Of a stretch of DNA of 64,000 nt, positions 49,379 through 60,500 are shown in pieces. This DNA is from Fragum whitleyi. Taxonomy: Eukaryota; Mollusca; Bivalvia; Cardiida; Cardiidae. The notes under the pieces are model-generated. The model searched no databases. It was not told the DNA's origin and saw only the letters and a program-made list of their open reading frames with translations. Every line of letters starts with the position of its first letter. Positions within the stretch are counted from its first letter, which is position 1. The stretch spans positions 13,438,957 through 13,502,956 of the forward strand of contig OX411552.1 of assembly GCA_948146395.1 (NCBI GenBank), written 5' to 3'. Position numbers and translations under genes: made by a program.

Positions 49379-50672
49379 CACATTCTCGTCGTCTGCAGAT
49401 AGCCATGGTGATAAATACTGGGCCAGTTTTGACCCCTATCCCTTTAAGGTCGGTCATAGAAAGCTCGTTTACATGGGTATCCTGAACGGAAATGGACCAT
49501 TAAAGGGACAAAAATGTGTAGTAAAAACTCCTAGACAAGGGGACTTTAGTAAAAAGGAGTGGATGCTCGAGACTCGGAGGGCACGTGTCGCCATGGAAAT
49601 GGCGAACGACTACAATAAACTGGTAGCCGGGACGAACTTTAAATATCGACTGTCAGTCACGTGTCCAATAACAGCCGAGATTGACAGTCTGTCCGACTGT
49701 ATGTGTATAAACGACATTCTGGGTAAACCTAGAAAAGCTATGAAAGAAACCGACTTTGTTTCTATAGAACTCTACCTACGTGGAAGATTTGAGGAGTTTG
49801 AATACGGCTGGGTCGATCAACGCGATCTTCTCGTACCCGAGGCTTTTTCCCATTTTACGTGGTGCCGTAGCGAAGGCAACCTGATCGTATCCAATCTACA
49901 AGGTATAAAGAGTTTTAACACCTACCACTTCACATCGCCTGTAATACATTCTGTTGATAGAGCTTATGGTGGTTCCGACCTCGGCTATGAAGGTATAAAA
50001 GGTTTCTTTCGGTTACACAAGTGCAATAGAGTATGTAATGGTTGGCCACGACTGGGTGACGGGAAAGACTTACGTGGATGGGGTGAATTCAGGACATCAT
50101 CACGAGAGTTCGTCCCCTCGGCTCCACAATTGATGATGCCACCGCCATATCAAGAAGTGGATTCGGTACCTCTTTATGACGACCCTCACAAGAATTTTCA
50201 ATATCAAAGTAAACAACTCATCCCTGTAAACAATAATGATGATAATTCACAAAAACTTTTTGAACGCCAAGGAAGACCTCAAAGACGGGGAAATCCTCGT
50301 TTGTCAACAGAAATAAGAAATTCAACCTTTTCCTCCAACATTCCAGGACCACAAAGACTGTCTGCTGGACAAGGAATGGTGATTGACTGGCGAGAAATGT
50401 ACGGAACTTTTGGAAAACCCAGCTTTGAAACAAATAATGTGCACAAAAATGATGCCCAGTTTATGTGGTTTGTGAAATGCATGCGTAGTTATACATACAA
50501 TAACCCACCACCGCCATATTGTACTCTGAACGAAAGTCGATTTATCAATACTCATGAGCCCGGAACTACTTCCGGTGAGGCTGATGACGATGAAGACACA
50601 AAATGTCTTCTTCCCCCACCATATACAGAGCAAAGTGTCAAGCCACAGTATGATTGTATTACCTATCTCTGA
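49356..50672 (+). CDS. Alpha-kinase-family protein, probable pseudokinase, N-myristoylated, three PPPY motifs
   Basis: 438 residues in one exon. An in-frame TGA at 49332 and an acceptor TTTCATTTTCAG just upstream (exon from 49323) fix this start and imply a non-coding 5' exon. Residues about 30-235 form an alpha-kinase (MHCK/eEF2K/TRPM7-type) domain: GNGPLKG loop with CVVK (Lys57), IELYLRG (Glu138), EAFSHFT (His166), LQG (181-183), and the zinc cluster His221-x-Cys223-x3-Cys227. Two aspartates usual in active members are changed: D of DLQG is Asn180, and D of TDP is Ser194. GNLG reads SDLG. It may therefore bind nucleotide weakly or not at all. The start MGQQVS fits N-myristoylation. The disordered tail has PPPY at 262-265, 385-388 and 420-423, typical ligands of WW domains such as those of Nedd4-type ligases. 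The physiological role is unknown to me. Confidence 0.93.
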   Translation: MGQQVSIDTFSSSADSHGDKYWASFDPYPFKVGHRKLVYMGILNGNGPLKGQKCVVKTPRQGDFSKKEWMLETRRARVAMEMANDYNKLVAGTNFKYRLSVTCPITAEIDSLSDCMCINDILGKPRKAMKETDFVSIELYLRGRFEEFEYGWVDQRDLLVPEAFSHFTWCRSEGNLIVSNLQGIKSFNTYHFTSPVIHSVDRAYGGSDLGYEGIKGFFRLHKCNRVCNGWPRLGDGKDLRGWGEFRTSSREFVPSAPQLMMPPPYQEVDSVPLYDDPHKNFQYQSKQLIPVNNNDDNSQKLFERQGRPQRRGNPRLSTEIRNSTFSSNIPGPQRLSAGQGMVIDWREMYGTFGKPSFETNNVHKNDAQFMWFVKCMRSYTYNNPPPPYCTLNESRFINTHEPGTTSGEADDDEDTKCLLPPPYTEQSVKPQYDCITYL

Positions 50673-50736
50673 ATCTGAGTTGACAACGTTGGGCCTAAGC
50701 ACATGTTTTGATGCCTCGGCACGACTTCAAACTAGA

Positions 50737-50742
50737 AATAAA
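50737..50742 (+). terminator. Polyadenylation signal of alpha-kinase gene
   Basis: AATAAA 65 bases after the stop codon. Confidence 0.6.
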
Positions 50743-51019
50743 TACATAATGCCGTTGCATTTTCTAATATGGTATAAATATCATAAAACAAATTTCAACA
50801 AATATATTACATGATTAATTCGTTCCAAATGTTGCTTTTTTCTTGCATATCTTTATAGATGTATATATAGTTTTGACCACGGTTACTATAATGACGACTT
50901 TAGTTATCTTGGTATATATTCTGTGTACTATTGCATTACTGTTTATATAGGAAAAGGAAAGTGAAGAGGTTAAGTCGAGGTCCAAAAAGAAAGGATATAG
51001 TTGAACATATATATGATAT

Positions 51020-51345
51020 AACCATTTATCTTATAACGATACAAATATCCGTGTGATAACATCCTGTTTGATATTTTTATGATATCACACGTTATTTTTA
51101 GAACAAATATATAATGCGGTTATTTTTAGAAACTTGTATTTCTGTTGGAAATTTCTACAAAAACAAGGCAAATAGAGGTTAAAATATAAATATATTACGT
51201 ATTTAGTGTATTGTATGAAAAAGTATCTAAGTCGGTTGTGGGAATTGATAATTGTCTCGGCAGAGCCTCGACAATGATCAATTCTCCCAACCTCGTTAGA
51301 TATTTTTTCTCATACAAAACACTAAATACGTATTGAATATATATC
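51020..51345. repeat. Foldback element (copy)
   Basis: TAACGATACAAATATCCGTG to AATATATTACGTATTTAGTG, then the hairpin core CTAAGTCGGTTGTGGGAATT / AATTCTCCCAACCTCGTTAG. Confidence 0.85.
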
Positions 51346-51819
51346 CTGGGGTACCAAAATATCTTATGGAACCTGTCGGTTTGACATTTTGGTCACTTAA
51401 CGACAATATCCTATTATCTGAAATAAGTTTTATTTACGTATCTTGTACATTTATTCAGTTACAGTACTCTAGGCTGTAACTATCTATATACATATCGATG
51501 GCTCAGCACGAAGCAGTTGTAAAGTTCTGACGATTTGTTTATAGCAAGTTACAACTGTTTCTCGCTGAGCCATCTATATTTGCTTTCCAAAATACCTTGT
51601 AAAAGTGAAATACGATAACTTATTCTTAAGACTATACTGTAAATTATATTACGCAAAATTAAAGGTCACTTGTAAAAACCGTCTCCAATTCCTTTTTTCT
51701 CGAACGTTCACCATTACAGGCGTCCAGGACCAATTCAGATTGAGGGTCGGACAGACGGAGAAACCGACGGCAACAAAAAAACCTTCCACTGCCTTTGCGG
51801 TGATGACAAAAAGTTTTAA

Positions 51820-52110
51820 CTTATAACTATACAAATATCCGTATGATAACATCCCGTATGATATTTTTATGATATCACATAGTTATTTTTAGAACAATGA
51901 TATAATGTGGTTATTTTTAGAAACTTGCATTTCAGTTAGAAACATCGACGAAAACAAGACAAATAGAGGTTATAAGATAAATATAATACGTACTTAGTGT
52001 GTCATAAGAAAAAAATATCTTACTCGGTTGTGCGAATTGATAATTGTCTCGGCAGAGCCTCGACAATGATCAAGTCTCCCAACCTCATACAAAACACTTA
52101 GTACGTATTA
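51820..52110. repeat. Foldback element (copy)
   Basis: Same left arm and core as 51020-51345, with a shorter right side (AAGTCTCCCAACCTCATAC). Confidence 0.82.
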
Positions 52111-52615
52111 TATATTAACCAATATCATGATTATCTGTCAATGTCCTTTTTTTGAGAAAAGTGTTTACGAAAGCATAGGCGTTTAGCAATTACATCTCGG
52201 ATTATTCTTTTGTTCCTTAAGTCTGTTTAACTGCCAAAATTTAATATGACCAAGATTAAAATAAATAATTTCCTACGAGACGATTTGTTGTTTTGGTCAT
52301 GTGTTTTCAAAAAAAAATTCTTAAGTTAACCTTTAAAACCAAATAATTGCCTATACTGCTTGAAATACTATAAAAATGACAAAGTATTGTTCATGTCTTT
52401 ATGATTTGATTTGTTTCCTGTAGGTCAGTACATGGCTTAGTTTTTTTTGCACAGACAGTATATGTATTGATATTTTACATTAAAATTGTACATTATTTCT
52501 TTATCAAACTTTACCGATCTTTGAACACTGAATTTCGATGGTATCACTGAGCGACTGATTATCCATGACGTTTGATTCTATAGCGCATTGTTACACGTTA
52601 TAGACAAATAACAAT

Positions 52616-52848
52616 TTGTAACCCGTCAAGCGAAATAGAACGATCTTGGAACCTTTATTTGGTTATGGAAAAAGAGATCGAATCCAACTTTGCTCGGGCA
52701 GAGGTCACTTTTCCAAAAAAATCTTTCATATCGAGCTACAATGATCATCCTAGATTAAGAAAATCAGTCTGCACAGTCCGCGCAAACTGACAAGGATCGA
52801 CACTTTACGCACCACCCAGACGGTCCTTTTTGCGTGACGGGTCACATA
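52616..52848. mobile_element. MITE, TGTGACC family
   Basis: Left TTGTAACCCGTCAAGCGAAA, right TTTTTGCGTGACGGGTCACA. The end is followed within a few bases by the GATGGCTCAG hairpin. Confidence 0.8.
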
Positions 52849-53399
52849 TCAATGGCTAAGCGTGAAACAGTTGAAACTGTCGTTATGATTATAGGCAGCT
52901 ACAACTGTTTCGGTCTGAGCTATCGATATACAATGTACAGTTCTGTCACCCACGTCTTCATACAATAATGTACTTGATTAAAATTCAAAACGTCTCTTCA
53001 ATATCGAAGGGTTGCGCAAAACTATTTCTGACACTTAAAAGGACCATTCCTGGATTTGTATGAAAAAAATATATATATGACCAAATTTTGCAGTATGTAA
53101 ATCCTGGTTGTTAGAGGAGATTATAAGGAAAGATCGTTTCAAACCTTGTCAACCTGGTATGCAAATTTCATAAATCGTCTTACAATTTAAGTTATACCGA
53201 CGCCGACCACTTCCTTTTTGTAATAATTAAAGTAAAAGATTGAAGAGATGTAAAAAACTTCACATACTTCACATAATAAAATAGAATTTAATATTTTCAT
53301 CACCATTGGATATCTCTTATGTCAGAGGAAAACTTTTTTTTTTCTTTAAGCACCTCGATTTTAGTTTAGTTCGCAGAGTGTTGTATCCAAATATCTAAA

Positions 53400-53900
53400 C
53401 GTTTAAGAAATGGCAACGCCACCCCGCTTTGCCTTTCGGAACACCACTCGGCCAATTTCACGATCAACCTCGGATGTACATAGACGGACTATTTCTAAAC
53501 ATTACGGGAAAACATTGGAAAAACTCGACGTCGTCAGTTAAAATGGCGTTAGCCCTCGAAACTGTGAGTGAAAACATTCGACGTCGCCAACGCTACTCGT
53601 TTAAGTGACTGACGTGAAACCAGCGTATCCTTAAAAAATATCTTTAGATTCTCAAATAACGGTTGAAAAAATCTTAATTTTTGAGAATGATTCGTCATTC
53701 TCAAAAATTAAGATTTTTCAGTCGTTATTTACTGTAAAAAATATAAATCTACAGTGCTATTTTTTCTTACACTGTTTCCGCCTAACAAAATGCACGATTT
53801 CGTTACATACCCATCCGCCTTACATACATCCGAGGTATGTTGTAGTTTACGGAAATGGCAGAGTGATGTTCCGAATGCCCGCTTTGCATGTGCATTCATG
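53400..53900. repeat. Foldback element with central perfect hairpin
   Basis: CGGAACACCACTCGGCCAAT and CCTCGGATGTACAT on the left recur inverted at 53825-53895. The centre, 53656-53728, is an inverted repeat with about 30-bp arms (TCTTAATTTTTGAGAATGA / complement) and a loop of a few bases. Confidence 0.8.
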
Positions 53901-54422
53901 TCAAAAGAAGAAAGCGTTTTTTAAACTTTCGGGTTGATGCATCCTTAACTGAGGATTGCTCAAACCCAAAACTTTGTACATCTGTTTGAGATCGTTTTAA
54001 TCTCTCCATGTAAAAAGGTAAGAAATGTTCTGACGGTCACCATTTGAGAGATTAAGGATTTTTGTTACTTTATATGGGTATGAAACTCAAGACCTTATCA
54101 TTAAGCATGAATACGCGAGCCGAATTCATAGATACGTGTTATCGAGATTATAGTATAATACTACAAATCGATTGAAAGAAAACATTCTCTTTATACATTA
54201 TACTTGATTATTATCGACACTAAAATGTTATTCTAACCATGTTTGGGAGGGGATTTTTTTAGATCCCTTTTGTGCATGTTCAAAAATTATCTGCGTCCCC
54301 AAAACTTGATCTCAGGTATGGTAGCCAGACAGAATACACGAATCGCGATGTAAACGACTTCAATTAAACTAAAAAGGATACTTTAAGTAATAAAAATTCC
54401 AAATCGACAACAAAAACGTGCC

Positions 54423-54428
54423 TTTATT
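54423..54428 (-). terminator. Polyadenylation signal of the ShKT/VWC gene
   Basis: AATAAA on the minus strand 35 bases after the stop codon at 54464. Confidence 0.7.
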
Positions 54429-54463
54429 TATATACAGTTAACATCCAACTTCGGACCAATTAC

Positions 54464-54590
54464 TTATTTTGGTGTATAATGGTCAGGGTATTTAATTTGG
54501 TATCCGGCCGGGCACGATGGAGTGGGACAGCAGAGCCCAGACTGTGGAGGGTTCATATGGCAGGCGCTTGGTAGATTCCAGGTCACGCAT
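54464..54590 (-). CDS. VWC-like module, second half, and stop codon
   Basis: A 127-nt terminal exon, acceptor ATTATTACAG, entered in phase 2. It encodes C-V-T-W-N-L-P-S-A-C, then G-L-C-C-P-T-P-S-C-P-A-G-Y, and stops at TAA 54464-54466. CCP near the end is typical of VWC domains. A second open frame of the same exon (starting M-R-D-L-E-S) would need a phase-0 intron that no exon here provides. Confidence 0.85.
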
Positions 54591-57500
54591 CTGTAATAAT
54601 GGAAATGAGTAAATGAAGGCACGATCCCGAGAAAAAGAAATAGGGGATAATCGTTTGTTTCAATGTAAGATCGATCTATATTTTATTGAGTAACCAACAA
54701 AAGCTAAATTTTCACTAGTGAAGATATAGCTTTTGTTGTTCACGAAATGAAATATTAATCTATCTTACTCGAAAACAAACGATTATTTTATTTCTTTCAT
54801 GCAAAAAAAGAGACAAAATGTGAAATTTCTAGGACATATTTCGTAAAGCGCGTCATTTTGCACGCGATTTGGTATGCAACGTTCATTGTGACGTCACTTA
54901 TTTCGCCCCACATAGATGACGTCAGATAGTTTGAAATGCACAAAAGCAGGGCATAAGTTTTTGATAATTTCACTGCTTTTGTGGTTAGATTATCAAGTGA
55001 TAATCTAGCGTTATTTCTCGATAAACCACCGAAAAGCATTAAAGAAACGTCAACAGTCGACAAAGTTTGATTACAAAAATGACTATTTTTTCTGTCTAAA
55101 CCTAAATCAATTTACCTTTGCACACGTTAAATAAAGCACACTTGCTTTTTCCTCTACAAGAAATCCAAATGATAAAGATACAAATATAGGCATTTTAATA
55201 ACCTTTCAAAAAGTATCATTCATAATAACTTACAACGAAGTACATGAATATCTTCCCGAAGAACCATCTACACAGTTACACTCATAATCGCAGCCATCTT
55301 GCCATGTTTGACCTTGCTGGTATAGCTTGTTCTTGTAATAACAGCCTAGGCGAAATAAAAATGTCAAATCAATTGTTTCATTGTCATTCGAGAAATAGTT
55401 GTTTTTTCTCCGTAAATAAACTTTCCTGCCTTTATTTTATTATGTACACGATTAATCAAACGGTTCTTTTTTTTCGATAATCACAATTTCAGTATTTAAT
55501 ACAACAAGCTATGCAGCATGTTTTTGAGCTGTTTATGATAGATGTTTCCATCTACTACGATATTTTGCGTGTATTTCGTCAAAAGCCAATTTTGAAGGTC
55601 GACAATCGCCTTCTCGCCCATATCGAGGGGTCTGCGCAACACTATTGTGAGTGCCTATATATTTATAGGCACTTACAATAATGTTGCGCTGACGCCTCTG
55701 TATACGCCCAGTAATATTGCAGCCCATTATAGACCAGCAATTTGAGTGATAAAAGATCAATTTTACATTGAAAATGATAGGAGATAACGGTTTCTCCAAC
55801 CTCACTCTTTCTTTCGGATCTATACTTGTAATTGGAAATTGTCCATATAATTGATTGCGTAAGGGCTTTTATTGAAGATTGATAAAAAGTCCCCGTCTGT
55901 ATTCGTGAACCTTTACGAAACGCAAGACAATGCTCTTAAACGACTATGTACACAAAAGCTAGACTTTTATTCTCAAAGATAAGCTTGAATTTGTCATACG
56001 AATATTCAGTAATGGGGCAAATTATGTATTCCCCCCCCCCCCCCCCCAAAAAAAAACGGCAGTTTGTCGATTAATTTGTATTTTAGGCAACTCGTCTTTC
56101 ATAATACTAAATAAAGAATAATTATTCAGAGAATGCTCGCGAAATAGCGATTTTTTTACTCTAAACACAGACGGGGGCTTTAATTGTTGATCATGTATGG
56201 TGCGTTGTATGCTCATGCACCCGGGCCTATATTCACGTATTTGAAAATGTTTCAAAAGCTTCAAAGACTAAGTTCTAAAGCTTAACCATTATCCTACTAA
56301 ATTTAATATTAAAAAAGAAACATTTGTGGACATTTAATCAGTCCTGCTGTTTTCTTTTCTTTTTTTTTCTCTCGAGAATTTATAAGCAAAAAGCACGCAG
56401 TGTAGACTGAGACCAGACTGCATGTCTGTCTGTGCAGGCTGATCTTAGTCTAAAATGTCTACTAAAGCTTTTTGCACAGCAGGAATAGGACGTGAATAGG
56501 GTGAGAAGGGTTAAACCCCCACCTGATGTCTGTCCAGTAATACTCCCCCCTGTGTTTCCCCCGGTGTTACCTCCCATGCCATCAGTATTTCCACCAGAGG
56601 GCATTGGCATCGACCCACCGCTAGATGCTGAAATTGAGCATGGTAATATATTGTCTCAGTATGTGAACCTAAAGTCAATGTCATTATAAAACCTCGTAAC
56701 TGCAGCTTGATCAAAGCTGTAGTTACGAGGTTTTAGAATAACAACGACGTTTTCTACTTAATCGTAAAACACTACAATAATTAGAATAGCATTAAAAAGA
56801 TCATGTGTTCATCTTGGGTCATAAAGTATTCAAGTGATAAAATCAAATGACAAAGTCATGGGAACTCATAAATATTTGTCAAGAAATGGGACCAAACGAA
56901 GAGATGAAGCCATTTGGTTATTTTCGATCATATTTGAAGAATAGATATTTCGAAATTACAAAATCTGTCCAGCCTTAAAATGTTTAGAAAAAGAGGGATT
57001 ATCAATTTCCAATAAACACTGTTTCATACTGGCGTTAAAAACGATATTTTGAACATATTGCTTTGTTAAAAAGAAAATATATGCATATTTCAGGAGAAAT
57101 AGGTAAACACGATCTCATAAAGCACAATTATTTGTATTTAACATCCGAAAATCCCCAATTCTATAGATTTCAAAAATCCTTTAGAGTAAATGTCTTCATC
57201 CATGAATATTACCCTCATCGCAATATTTACACCACTTAGTTTGAAACTGAAGATATATGTGTATTTTCTTTCTTTTTATTGAAACAGGTATCGTTCGTCA
57301 AATGTGTGTGGAAGAATTGGAATTGTTTAAACCATTGCTAACTAACAGACGATGAAAGCAGAGACCTGATCAAATTCTAATTATTTGAAGACGACGAGCC
57401 AAGTAAAATTCAAATGGCAAATGTTGTACTGCACTGAAGATTACTTTCATATTTGTTTCCAGGGAACTACAGTGAAGAATAACGAATACTTTTTTTCAAT

Positions 57501-60500
57501 TGTTTAAAATCCGCGAAATACTGTATGTTTAAATCAAAACATTCAACCTAGTCTCACATTTGAGAATCGAGAAATTATGGAAGACAAGACAGCAAAATTT
57601 TACAATTATAGATATTTATTTAAAACAAATACAACACATTTAAATCATCTAGCAAGAACGTCGATCCCCGAGTGCGAAATTAACCTCTGTCTACAAAGAA
57701 CAAGAGTACGATAAAGTCAATTGTCGCTCACCCATACATCTGATTCTAACAAATCAACTTAGCATTTTAGGGGTTGTAATTACACCAATGTTACAACGTG
57801 TGTAGTATATTACGCATGCTGTTAAAATATACAAAGAACGAACATAGACTAATCACAAAGATAAGAACTGTATGGCGATGTTTTTGAAAGCTTAACGTTG
57901 GCAAATTTGCATTAGTGAATAGTACAAAATCAATTTTTTACACGGTTATAGGTAATATACTTCTTCCCAAAATCACCACAATGCTACATAAAAGTACATT
58001 TGAGTTCTTGAAGGATTGACGAAAGAAAAGCAAATAAAAAGCGGTAATCTTCAAAAAAATCATTATATTTATCCTTAAATAAGGAAAAGAAAAACAATTT
58101 TTAGATGAAGCTTTGATAGAAAATTATATTAAGTTCCACTTAATTAACTTTTCACTTCTTCTTCGTAGAATAAGCATGTCTTAAAAAAAGTAATTGATTT
58201 TCTTTATTTTTCTTTTTTTAGTTTTACCCTTAGAATTGTTCAAGTTAAAATTAATTACTCAATGTAAAAAATAAACTAGGTGACAAGAAAAGCAATGTGA
58301 AAGGTACATACAGCAGAGCCCGCAATATTTAGCACAATTAGTTTTTGCCCACTGTGCATAGTTGGAGTTCGAGCACATATCTCTTCCGTAGAGTTCACAG
58401 TTAGATAAACTGTCTGTGCAGGCTGCAGAAAATCATTGAGAATCTTGATAGTTATTCTATTTACCAATTCAGAACAACGTTAAAACAAATGCGTCTTACA
58501 AAGAAAGAAGCTATAAGGGTTGTCAATATATATACGTAATTGTCTTGTTAATATAGAATTTGTTAAAGATGATCTTATGCTTGCTTTTGTTTTTTTTTTT
58601 TTTACTTTTGATAATAACTTGTATACGTTTTTTTTAAAGTTGCTATTCTATAATTGAACACTTGATGAGGATATCTCGTAACTCCTGACATTAAGTAAAA
58701 ACTATTTATTTTCTAAGCCAAAACACATGAAAACCATTCTTTTTATTTCCGACAAATTTAAGTAAATGGACATCTGTATTGATGACAATTTTTCGTTTTG
58801 ATTAAAGAAGGCAAAATATGACTTAGAATTAGTTACAATCAAGTGTCACAAAAAACAATGTCGGTTATTTCAAATAAAAAAAAATATTTAACCTTTTTTG
58901 TATAAATAAGAATAAACTATCAATAAGAAAAGGAACTGAAAAATTCCTAAATTTCTATGGAACGATTTCATAATTTTCTAAATGAGTCAAACCTACTTGA
59001 GGTACCACTGCTTCCTCCTGAAGGCATCATAGGACCCGAGCTGGAAGCTGGCCAAATAAACGGAATATGTACACATTTAACGCAAGCATTACAAAACCAA
59101 GCAACAACATATGCAAATTCAAAGTTTCTATAGAATATTGAGTTTCAAATACGAGGGGTGTTCAATTTTTATCCGGATTATATCAATAAATCATCAATGA
59201 TTTATCGCTATGTGAAAAAAGTATAACCATATTAACAAAACACTTAATATGCTCAAACTTGCCAAAACCTGAAGTATTTGAACTATGTATATTCATTTCT
59301 CACGGAAACAAAAATACATGGGTATTAAGTGGCGGCGCACAGTACATGACGCTAGCGACGTTGTCGAAAATCGAGACATTTGATGCTGTGCAATTTAGCT
59401 TGTCACGGCCGGTTATTCGTGGAAGAAGAATAAATTCAGTGTTCCTGTAATTAAGCTGTACTTTTATTGTTTGTATAAAGGTAAAATCGAATGGTTTATA
59501 ATCAAAGTTCTCAGAATGTTGCCCCTTAGAAAATTGCCTATATCTTCCAGATTCTTAGCAATTGACGTCCCTACAGCTGCTTTGATAACTTTATCTCTGT
59601 CCATTCTTCCTCTTATCTCACGGGGCACGGAAACATCTTCAACGTTGAAAATTAAGCATTTGGAAGAATGAACCATTCCCTTTCAGCGTGACAAGTATTT
59701 GATTTATGTCTTTCGGTATTTTTGTAGATTTTGAATAGAATAATCAAAAATGAAAATTCTGATCATTCAATTGACGTCGTCTCGAACGTTCCAAAACACT
59801 TACCCCGCCACATTTTAAACGAATCTTATCGAAATATTCTACGATCAAATTACTTCAAACTAAGTAAAGGCATTTGTAATACTTATTCCAGAAACTCAAT
59901 TAATTTTCAAGTTATTCAACAGTTAGAAAAAAAGAATTATTACAAACGAAGACCAAATAAATGGATTATTTTATCTGCTGCGCCGGGTACTCGTTACCAT
60001 GGCATTTTACATGACAGTTGCGCAAGCGTAATGTTCAATAACTATACCAATTACCATGTGAGGATTGAATTCCGACAGCGAATGATACCAAATTTAGTTT
60101 GATTGCTTCAAAAATAAAATTTTGCGAGGCAAAACCCGGTAAATTTTTTAACAACCCTCGTATACAAGACAACCTATTTCATATATTCATTAAAACTCGT
60201 TTTAAAGCATGAACGCAGGTTGGCAACCTCCTTTTAACAATTAGAATATATTGGAAAAAGTAAAGGTATTTGATAAGATCATTATTACACATAGATCTAT
60301 GCGAATATTCATTGACCATAGTTTAAAAACATATCTTTTTTCATATATATTAAAGACGAATCGTGTGTATACATAAACACACACACACACACACAAAACT
60401 ATTTCAATCAGAACGGTTTCAACATACAACACATTTGTGATAGAATCTAAAGTAGAAAAATGGATAACTTCCGAAGCCGAAGTACACTTGTATGTTTCCT

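Larger units (their letters stand above)
50743..54422. other. Intergenic, foldbacks and MITEs
   Basis: Two copies of the 190-bp plus CTAACTCGGTTGTG foldback (51020-51345 and 51820-52110), the GATGGCTCAG hairpin twice (51497-51574 and 52851-52924), a TGTGACC MITE (52616-52848) and a foldback at about 53400-53900. No gene recognised. Confidence 0.6.

Noticed and set aside
49356..49400. Retroviral Gag origin for the MGQQ start and PPPY motifs
   Set aside because: The body of the protein is clearly an alpha-kinase domain, with no matrix, capsid or zinc-knuckle features; the shared motifs are short and functional.
54497..54590. Alternative frame M-R-D-L-E-S-T-K-R-L-P of the last ShKT/VWC exon
   Set aside because: Needs a phase-0 intron; the only compatible upstream exon (55234-55345) ends in phase 2, and the phase-2 frame gives the VWC cysteines.
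56380..56522. Extension of linker exon 3 past its donor (SGGGLTLLTLF...)
   Set aside because: The extra codons read through a piggyBac-like MITE; the splice at 56523 is needed to reach the VWC exon in frame.
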